From the NCBI RefSeq assembly GCF_003369915.1, contig NW_022881614.1:24964336-25028335 (forward strand): 64,000 bases of DNA. Reading direction: 5' to 3'. Under the pieces are notes generated by a model, which was not told the origin of the DNA, did not search any database, and worked only from the letters and a program-made list of their open reading frames with translations. The position numbers and the translations under genes are program-made. Source of the DNA: Drosophila miranda (lineage: Eukaryota > Arthropoda > Insecta > Diptera > Drosophilidae). Positions 56,345 to 64,000 of this stretch are shown here, piece by piece. How positions within the stretch are numbered: the stretch's first letter is position 1; every line of letters starts with the position of its first letter.

Positions 56345-57771
56345 GACATTACCTGATCGAAAATACGAATATCACTTGCGAACACCCCCCCAAGCGATCA
56401 TACAAAGTTCACTCCCAATTGCAGTCCGAAGACCAACATTGTTAAGTTAAATTGTGCGAAATGACGTGCTACTCAAATTTACATAGGCATATATACATTC
56501 ATTTCCAAGCCAACAAACGCCCCAAATCCAAACAAGAAAGAAACAAAAACAACTATTATTAATAGAATTAATTAGGCGAGATAGACATATACATATACAT
56601 ACTTACGTACATGCATAGATACATAGATACATATACATGCGAAGTGACTAAATTATTGGATATTGTAATTTGTATTTGTAATACGACTATTCAGAATTAA
56701 GATTAATTATTAAGTGGCCGGTTAAATCTAAGTAGCAGGCGAAGTCAGCAGCAACAATAGCAGCAGCAGTGTAATTTATAGAATTTTAAATTAACAACTG
56801 AAAGAAACATCGAGAAATCATTATTAGGCACTCGCTAAATTGTACTAACAAGAAAAAACCACAACAGACATACATATGTATATGTGGGTAAATGATATCA
56901 AATGTTGCCCAATTTACTGGTTTACGGAGGGGGGAATTTTATTTTTTGAATTCCCCGACCGACCATTGGAACTCGATTATGGAAATAGTTTTCTGTTTAA
57001 ATTCGTTGTAGCATTATACAGAGCGCTCTCATAAGCAGCCGCATGTCTATCAAAACACCAAAATGATCTGTTATCAATAAATAATATAAATATATGTACT
57101 TGACATTCTGATATTTACACATGCATAAATACTATTATTAAACATTTTTAAAGAAAAATATATTTTGATCGAAAACATTTTTTTTGGATTTCATTCAGCT
57201 GTTTAGAGCCCAACTACCGATGATCATCAGGTGCACCTTAACTTTGAAATACTGTTCTTTTTTGCGTACCAATGTCAAAATATTTTCACTAAGCTCAGAA
57301 ATACCATCCCATCCCTATTGGGTTGAATATGTATAAATGTGAAACTTGCTTAAGCTTAAGCTCCGTCCAGCCTCCGCTACGCACAATTTTCACATTATAA
57401 AGACTAAAATTTATAAATGCTTGCTAAAGTCGATACTTCGAATTTATTAATTGGGGCAGTGGGCCATTCATTCAAATACTCATAATAACTGTAGTATAAT
57501 TTATGGTAATGATGGGAAGCTGCCAAAATTCTGCTCTAATCAACTTAGCAAAGTCACTCAAATAAATCCCATAAGATGCCAACAACTTTTGCGTGTAATA
57601 TTTATGTGTATATTTTTAAAATCCATCTGGACAGGATTGGACAATTGAGAATAAATTAATTTGTTGCTTTAGTACAGTATATGATTAAAATTATGATAAA
57701 TATATTAGGAATAGCTACGTACAATAGAAAAAAGTTACATCCGATTGGTCCTCGAACTAGTCCTTGTCTGA
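56345..57771. other. 3' regions of DESI2 and diego
   Basis: A convergent intergenic region with no gene. It has an ACATATACAT-type microsatellite at about 56585-56640, a short AGCAGC run at about 56747-56770 and several AATAAA signals (for example near 57077). Confidence 0.6.
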
Positions 57772-60674
57772 TCAAACGAGACTCGAGACATTATTGTATA
57801 AGCCAATAGCTGACAATTCCTCCACATCGATATCGTCCGGTGGCAGGCGGTTCTGCCAGGCAATCGGATGTATGCTGAGGTTGGGCGTCGCAAGTCCTTG
57901 GGAATGGGGCGACTGTAGAGGCCTATAGGTGGCTCGATTAATGTATTCTCCGCTCATAGATATATTGGATTGGGGAGAGGTGAGCACTTTTCCCGCATAG
58001 AGTTCTTCATTGCGATAGAAATTTCCATTTGGTACGTAGCCAGAGCTGATCCGCCTGTGCTGAGGCTGTGGCTGAGGCGGCGGGGGCTGGGGGCGATGTG
58101 GCAGCTCATGGAAGTAGGTATCCTTTGGAATGTGTCTGTCGGGGAGGCCAAATTGGGGAACAATTCTGTGGGGTATGCTGTATGTTGGTGATGGGTTCAG
58201 CGAGGCAGCTTCAATGTGCTTGAAATTGTTGTTCAGATGGGACGGCGATCGCGAGGCCATCAAAGTTGCTGGATGTGAGTCCTGCTCCTGTCCCTGCTGT
58301 TGATTAGAGTCTATTGTGCTCTGTAGTTGGGCCTCCGTGCCTCTGATCTGGCCCACATTGGGCTTTTTGAGGCATTTGATTTCGCTGTTTCTGATCTCCA
58401 CTTTGTTTACGGTCTCGCTGCCATTCTGCCTGATCGCCGCGTCTTCGGCATACTCCATAATGGGGTTCGAGTAGAACATGTTCGGTATGGTGGGAAAGCT
58501 GTCCTCCAGACAGAGCGGTTGTCTCTTCGTTAGATTTGAGACCCCTCGCTGACTGCTGGAGTGCGGCTGTCCAAGGGCTGCTACTTCGCAGGCCTGTTCT
58601 TTGTACAATAACTTATCGCCACAGATTCTGTCTGCACTCTCGTTAACGGCAGCTTCCTCCTTGCTCAGCTCCGCGAAGGAGGCGTCTTTGCTCAATGCCT
58701 TGATCACGGAGTTAAGCATGTTCTCTCCTCGGCCGATTCGATGATAATATTTGTGATAGTCGCCTGGGGGTGGGTGACTGCCGGTCGGTGATGCCTGCCA
58801 GTCCCAACTGTTGGAGTTCTGGGAGGGATTTGACGTCTCACTGGAGTTGGGATAGCGCCGTAACACGTGCGTGTACTCATCAAAGTTGGGGCTGTTTACA
58901 CTCTCCTTGTCTTCTTGCAGTCGGGCTGAGTCGGCTCCCGGGGAGGGCGAGGAGAGCTGATGTTTGCTCTCCTGTTCGCTATCTCTTTCCATAATCAACG
59001 TGGTTTTCTCCAGTAGAACCCCCAATCGTTCCGACACTTTCAGGAAATCTAGCTTCAACTCGTCGAGCTTCGAATGCTCCAGATGCTCGACTTTTTCCGT
59101 CTGTTTGGCCTCCGCCCGGCATCGAGCCAGATCAACAGCTGCATCCTCTCTGGCCGCATCCGAGTCGTCATCTGTGTCACTATCGAGCTCTACTTCGGGT
59201 GATTGATGAACAATAGCTTCTACTGCCTGATCCTCCAGGACATCCACACTTCTGGAGTTGGTAAGCCTGCAAGTTTCATAATTTTTCTCTAGCTCGAGCA
59301 GTTCCAGGCTTCCACAACGCGAAATTTTCCGCTCGATCCTTGAACTTTTGTTTTGGTTATCGGATGTGGATCGCATGGGCTCACCTCTTCGCAGAAACTC
59401 GTTGAGATGCTGCCTCTTGTTCTCGCAGCGCAGCCGATCCTCGATCATTGTTCTCGTTAGCTGCTCTATCTGGTCATTTGTCTTGATGGCCAAGGCTTGG
59501 ACCTTGTGACCCAAACGCTCCTTAGTCTTATTCACGTACTTTTTCAGGCTCTTGCGGTTGCAGTTGAGTTTGTTCTCAATGTGACGAAAGAAGGGACCAC
59601 AGTAGCAGGTGTTGCCCACGCTCACGGGCCCCTTGTGTATGTGCCCGGCTAGATCCAGAAAATATTGCTCGCCCGGCTTCAGTGGGTCTTTTGGAAGGGT
59701 TTCCAGATTTGGTGAGGAAAATGCTCGCGGATCGGGAAAATAGTGGCAGCCATAGGGCGACCAATTAATGCCCTTATCCACTACATCCCTATCCCTATCC
59801 TTGTCGGACCTGCTGCCCGCCTTGTGCTTTTCTTTGCGGTTTCGGATTTTCTTCGGTGTATTCAATATCTCAATTATTTCGCGATAGTTCTTTCTGATAG
59901 CAATGTGCATTGGACAATCGCCTTGAGCGTTCTTGATCCCCAAACGAGCATCAGCCTCAAGAAGAATTCTGGTTAACTTTCTTCGGCCCATGGCGCAGGT
60001 GATGTGCAAAGCGGTGTCTCCGTTCAGGTTCGTCTTGTTGGGATCGCACAAGGCCGAGAGCAAAATCCGTGTGACCCCGGCATGCCCATAGCGGCAGGCT
60101 GTGTGCAAGGGCGTGTCGCCGTACTGTAAAGCCGATGTGAAACATATTACAGCTGGTAAATAATTACAAACGAACCGTCTCGCTTACATTGTTCTGCACA
60201 TCAGGATCGGCTCCAGACATCAGCAGCTCTCTGGAGCTCTGATTGTGCCCGTTCTGGGCAGCCAAGTGCAGGGCCGACAGACCCTCGTGGTTGACAACCC
60301 CCAATTGGGCTTCAATTGTGTTGGCCACCCTTGCCTTGAGCCTGCTCTTCTCTTTGGGCTGAACCTTGGCTGTGGGTGGGGGTGCGCAAATCAGTTTAAC
60401 ACAGCGACTGAAGCCTCGACTGGCCGCCTCATGGAGTGGCGTGTTCCCGAGACTTGACTCCTTGGCCATGCGGTCTGCATTGGTGGACAGGAGAACCTCC
60501 AAGCGCCGGTCGTCCGCTGCGACCACTGCCTCATGCAGGGCTGTCCAGTTGCTGAAGTCGGGCTGAAAGGTTCAAGGGTTAAGCGCCACACAACTTGGAC
60601 GTTGCTGAACTCACCCCAGAAATTGCGTTTGGCAGAGCTTCCTGTTTCTGAATGCGGGTCGATCCATGCTGCAT
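57772..60674 (-). CDS. dgo: diego, ankyrin-repeat planar polarity protein
   Basis: Three exons (60615-60674, 60188-60562, 57772-60123) with introns of 52 and 64 bp, both phase 0, give 928 residues, close to the length I recall for fly Diego. About six ankyrin repeats occupy residues 22-245 (NWTALHEAV, GNTPLHEAASRG, GLSALHLAAQNG, GDTPLHTACRYG, GDTALHITCAMG, GDCPMHIAIRKN). Next comes the ANKRD6/Diversin-type block (EQYFLDLAGHIHKGPVS, HIENKLNCNRKSLKK, coiled coil around TMIEDRLRCENKR). The C-terminal half is low-complexity. Diego acts at the cell cortex in the Frizzled core complex, binding Dishevelled and Prickle, to set planar cell polarity. The first ATG after an in-frame stop is used. No breaks seen. 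Confidence 0.9.
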
Positions 60675-61767
60675 CGTCTTCAGGCAATCAAGACACAACC
60701 ACTCGAATTAAACTACCTCAGATGGCTGTGGCCATTGACCATTGATCTTGTCGGAGCCAGACATCAAGACTGTCAATTGTGCGATTACATACAAGTGTTT
60801 GCTTGTATGTGTCTCATATACGAGTACGTAATGGCGTACACGTAGTAATTACAATTTCAAATCAAAATACTCGTTTGTAAAACCGTTTTAAGAACCCTAT
60901 CAAACACACAACTTGTTTCAACTCGATCCAAGAAGTTTCTTTCTTGGCACTTGCAAGAACTCGGCGATAGAATTACATATATATCCGGAGCGACTACATT
61001 TCACTTAATCCTCAGGTTAAAGCCAACTTGAAACTGCGTCTTGCCCCAAATACGATCCGATCCACTTTAACTTGGATTCTAAACTGCGCGCCCTTGTTTA
61101 CACACTATTGGTGTCAGCTAGGACGCATGCGCACATGCTTCTGTTGAATCAGATTTCCAATTCCGTTTTTTGCACTATTTTGCCTACGTTATATGGAACG
61201 CCCAGGGAGATAATTTGGCTAAGCCAGGCCTAAAAGAAACTACAAGAAGAAAGCCATTCGGGCAAAATTGGCAACAGGTTTATCCAAGAGTGGCCATATG
61301 CGCAAATATCGCCTCATTCAGGCTTATCGATAGTTCAATAAGTTCAGGATTTTTGTCAGGGTGACCGTTTACGGAACCGACGGTTTAGTGACGATATATC
61401 GGTATATAATGGTATAATTTCATAAATTTTATTTTCAACGCTATATAGAAATGCAATAAAAACAATTATTTAAAATAAGGCAATCAAGTAGAAAATTGAT
61501 TCATCAATCGTATAAAATTATGTGGGCGTGGCAAAATATTCTATATAGCTGGGAATATTCGACGGAATATCAAAATTGAGGAATATGTATAATAGAACTT
61601 GAATTCGTCAGTATATTACGGTATATTTTTAAAATGAGACGGTATATTTTGGTATATTTCTGAGGGTCGGACGGTATATTTTATTGAAAACTGAGCTCAC
61701 AACAAATTTTTGTTTGTCATCCGCATTGAATTTAATTTTTAAAACATTAAAAAAAGTACAAGCAAAT
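60675..61767. promoter_or_regulatory. shared diego / Prosbeta5 upstream region
   Basis: It contains a DREF site TATCGATA at 61325-61332 and CAGGGTGACCG at 61357-61367 (a near motif 1 box, minus strand), spaced as in housekeeping promoters. A TATACCG-type repeat of about 215 bp lies at 61470-61684, 80 bases before the Prosbeta5 start. No gene seen. Confidence 0.6.
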
Positions 61768-62659
61768 ATGGCATTGGCTGAAATTTGTAAGATATCCAAT
61801 GCTTCGTACATGAAGCCCACTGCCTGGACTTCGGCCGATGCAAATGAAGACTTGAAGACATTTTCGTGCAACTTGGCGAACCCCTACACATTGGCTGCTC
61901 CGCCATTCGAGAATGTGAGATCAAAAATTTCTCGCTTACACAGAAGATAATTTATATTTTCTTGTACCTTTGCAGCCTATGCTCAATTTGAATCAAATTC
62001 AAGCAAATTCTGGTAAAACCGGCATCAAAATAGATTTCGATCATGGCACCACAACCCTGGGCTTCAAGTACCAAGGAGGCGTAATTTTGGCTGTTGATTC
62101 ACGCGCCACTGGAGGCCAGTACATTGGCTCGCAGACAATGAAAAAGATTGTGGAAATCAACGACTTTCTGCTGGGAACCTTGGCCGGTGGTGCTGCCGAT
62201 TGTGTTTACTGGGATCGTGTCCTGTCCAAGGAATGCCGCTTGCACGAGCTGCGCAACAAGGAACGCATCTCGGTAGCCGCAGCCAGCAAGATCATGGCAA
62301 ACATTGCCCACGAGTACAAAGGAATGGGTCTCAGCATGGGCATGATGCTGGCTGGTTATGATAAGCGTGGTCCCGGCCTTTACTATGTGGACTCTGAAGG
62401 TTCCCGCACGCCTGGAAATCTATTCTCCGTCGGCAGTGGCTCTTTGTTCGCTTATGGCGTGCTCGACTCTGGTTACCGCTGGGACTTGCAGGATAAGGAG
62501 GCGCAAGATCTGGGCCAGCGTGCCATTTACCATGCCACCTTCAGAGATGCTTACTCTGGTGGAATCATCCGAGTTTACCACATGACCCCAACTGGATGGA
62601 TCAATGTTTCCAACACAGACTGCATGGAGTTGCACTACAAGTTCAAGAGTGAGAAGTAG
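61768..62659 (+). CDS. Prosbeta5: proteasome subunit beta type-5
   Basis: Exons 61768-61914 and 61976-62659 (61-bp intron, GTGAGA...TTTGCAG, phase 0) give 276 residues. The propeptide covers residues 1-73 and ends in HG; Thr74 of [11 protein letters not shown] is the catalytic N-terminal threonine after self-cleavage. AVDSRATGG and the Lys in [11 protein letters not shown] complete the active site; [12 protein letters not shown] is also conserved. It provides the chymotrypsin-like activity of the 20S core. The frame is intact. The short C-terminus (KFKSEK) is a few residues shorter than the D. melanogaster form I recall. Its exon 2 start was partly copied next to Lsm10. Confidence 0.95.
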
Positions 62660-62776
62660 GCTCAATAAAGAGAGTTGTGGAACTGTAGGAGAATATAATC
62701 ATCCAGTCGATCGAAGTTTGTACACTATTGGAAAATAATAATAAAAACAAGTGGGAATAAATGTTCAATAGGCTTT

Positions 62777-63220
62777 TCATTGAATATTAGATTGGTTTTG
62801 TTCTTTTTCGGATCTCTGTTGGGTTATCATCTCTAGAGTCTCCTTGTGTCTCATCTCGGCTCGCTTCTGCTTAAAAGTGCGCTGGGTGTTCCTTCCGTCC
62901 ACACGATTTCTTCGCAAGACACCACGTTCCATAGCCTGGCGTAGCTCTTGCGCCACATCAATGTCCGTAGGGATGTGAATTTGCCGGATCATGCGATTGC
63001 GAACCATAAAATTGTCGAATGGATGTTGCCCGCCATTGCGATCAATGAGAACGGCATTTGAGAGCTCACAGGTCATGTGTCCGTCGGCTATATCGACAAC
63101 TCCAGCCACAGAAGTCTCATTTCGTAGGTCCATCAGCACAGAGTGTCCTTGCAGCATCACAGGCCAACAGTTGAGAGTGTTGGCAATAAAATACTTTTCT
63201 TGTGAACTGAATTTCTGCAT
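62777..63220 (-). CDS. Lsm10: LSm10, U7 snRNP Sm-like subunit
   Basis: 147 residues from the ATG at 63220 (MQKFSSQEKYFIANTL). The Sm fold shows LQGHSVLMDLRNETSVAG (Sm1) and GQHPFDNFMVRNRMIRQIHIP (Sm2, close to human LSM10). A basic C-terminal tail follows (RRNRVDGRNTQRTFKQKRAE). LSm10 replaces SmD1 in the U7 snRNP ring that directs histone pre-mRNA 3' processing. Convergent with Prosbeta5; the ends are 117 bases apart. The frame is open a little further upstream (to 63268) but with no ATG, and that part derives from Prosbeta5. Confidence 0.9.
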   Translation of the reverse strand: MQKFSSQEKYFIANTLNCWPVMLQGHSVLMDLRNETSVAGVVDIADGHMTCELSNAVLIDRNGGQHPFDNFMVRNRMIRQIHIPTDIDVAQELRQAMERGVLRRNRVDGRNTQRTFKQKRAEMRHKETLEMITQQRSEKEQNQSNIQ

Positions 63221-63277
63221 TTTTATAGAATTTGCATGAATTTGATTCAAATTATTTACAGGCTGCAAGGGTACAAG
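63221..63277 (-). repeat. Prosbeta5 exon 2 start copied into Lsm10 leader
   Basis: Read on the minus strand, 57 bases match 61961-62018 of Prosbeta5 (end of intron 1 with its TTGCAG plus the first about 40 coding bases) at about 85%. Shared runs include AATTTGAATCAAATTCA and GCAAATTCT. It ends directly at the Lsm10 ATG. Confidence 0.8.
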
Positions 63278-63316
63278 GGCTGCTTACTTCTCACCACCGG
63301 AGACAATAGAAATAAA

Positions 63317-63392
63317 ATTTTTTGGTTTTAAATCATCTCAAGGATGATCGGATTTTGATCGTAGCACTGTAGCCACATTGATCAGACAGGTC
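63317..63392 (-). mobile_element. short 3' end of the I-like LINE
   Basis: 76 bases, minus strand, matching the last 70 bases of the LINE at 24941-25153 plus a short A tail. It is flanked by a 15-bp direct repeat, GACAATAGAAATAAA (63302-63316 and 63393-63407). A typical 5'-truncated LINE copy, in the Lsm10 leader region. Confidence 0.85.
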
Positions 63393-63457
63393 GACAATAG
63401 AAATAAAGGCAAATAAAGACAATAACTTTTGTTTTGTTCCGCAATTGCTCTGCTCGC

Positions 63458-63482
63458 CAGTGTGACCGCGGATTTATCGATA
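63458..63482 (-). promoter_or_regulatory. Lsm10 core promoter boxes
   Basis: CGGTCACACTG (minus strand; CAGTGTGACCG at 63458-63468) and TATCGATA at 63475-63482: Drosophila motif 1 and a DREF site, 240-260 bases upstream of the Lsm10 ATG. Confidence 0.7.
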
Positions 63483-63635
63483 AAATATATCGTCCGACCC
63501 TCAGAAATATACCGAAACATACCGCCTCATTTTCAAAATATACCGTAAATATACTGACGAATTCAAGTTATATTTTACATATTCCACGTTTTTGATATTC
63601 CGTCGAATATTACTAGCTATATAGAACCACTAACC
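63475..63635 (-). repeat. TATACCG-type dispersed repeat, minus orientation
   Basis: Reverse of the repeat at 61470: CCGACCCTCAGAAATATACCG, then GATATTCCGTCGAATATTAC. It starts at the DREF site of Lsm10. From 63636 to 64000 I see no gene; there is a GA run at about 63721-63735 and a GTGTGT run near 63899. Confidence 0.7.
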
Positions 63636-64000
63636 ATACAGTATATAGATGTGCCAGTTCATACAACGAAAGCGTCACACACTGGCTAGCGCGATCAATA
63701 CCCCAGAGTGACGTCATCATGAGAGAGAGAGAGCGCAGAGAGAACATCTTTGCATGTGTTAGTACACACGCAATATGTTTCGACAAAAATATGTGATTGT
63801 ATGTTTTTTCAGATTTTTTGAACTCTCTCAGGTCTGGTTCTGTTTTGCCACCAGCATGTTTTAGTGTATGGGTGCACATGCATTCTCACGTACTTTGCGT
63901 GTGTGTGTTTAGTATTGCTGGCCGCTAGAACTGAAATTTGAGTTTGGGTCTTTTGATGGACTGACCTACCGCCACAAAATAAATGAAGAACGGGCAGGGG

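Noticed and set aside
1-64000. Search for tRNA, rRNA, CRISPR arrays and bacterial features
   Set aside because: None seen; the window is eukaryotic and repeat-rich. The tandem repeats are DINE-1 units and LTR repeats.

Overview
This is fly DNA, almost certainly Drosophila and probably of the obscura group. The single-copy genes are Drosophila-like, with introns of 52-64 bp and promoters carrying GGTCACAC and TATCGATA boxes. The intergenic DNA is full of DINE-1/INE-1-type (SGM/ISY) Helitron-derived repeats. The recognisable genes (TMEM223 homologue, Nop10, mms4/Eme1, TMEM170 homologue, DESI2-type PPPDE protease, diego, Prosbeta5, Lsm10) come, as far as I recall, from one neighbourhood of Muller element C (D. 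melanogaster 2R). Two of the eight (mms4, TMEM170) are broken and the block is loaded with nested retroelements. That would fit a decaying neo-sex chromosome such as the D. miranda neo-Y, but the sequence alone does not prove it.

Layout. 1-23267: two tandem units of an env-bearing Ty3/gypsy element. Copy 1 is cut by the window edge; copy 2 has its 5' LTR, primer site, gag, pol and env. Each is followed by the same 2.26-kb solo LTR sitting in a DINE-1 unit. 23268-25153: 3' part of an I-like LINE, itself split by a 1.07-kb solo LTR. 25194-28283: TMEM223, Nop10, mms4 (broken) and TMEM170 (broken). 29370-54997: one nested insertion. An outer LTR element (family C, minus strand, TSD ATGT) was entered by a 5.0-kb LOA-like LINE (minus strand, TSD AGACGCAA). 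That LINE was entered by gypsy element copy 3 (plus strand, TSD GCCT), which in turn carries DINE-1 insertions in its 5' LTR and after env. A gag-bearing remnant of another element (D) also lies inside C. 55541-63220: DESI2, diego, Prosbeta5 and Lsm10, all with open reading frames.

The three gypsy copies share most of their gag and pol breaks. Copies 2 and 3 also share a flank of LINE sequence and the same DINE-1 insertion in the LTR. They therefore spread at least partly by segmental duplication. Copy 2 is a mosaic: it is copy-3-like up to about 18212 and copy-1-like from about 19191. Only copy 3 has sequence between env and a 3' LTR, and there it carries an extra 401-codon reading frame that I could not assign to a family.

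The clearest points for a second look are the nested stack with three reading frames that close across target-site duplications, the extra reading frame at 45822, an array of four covarying hairpins in the LTR, the mosaic copy 2, and the decay of mms4 and TMEM170 beside intact neighbours.
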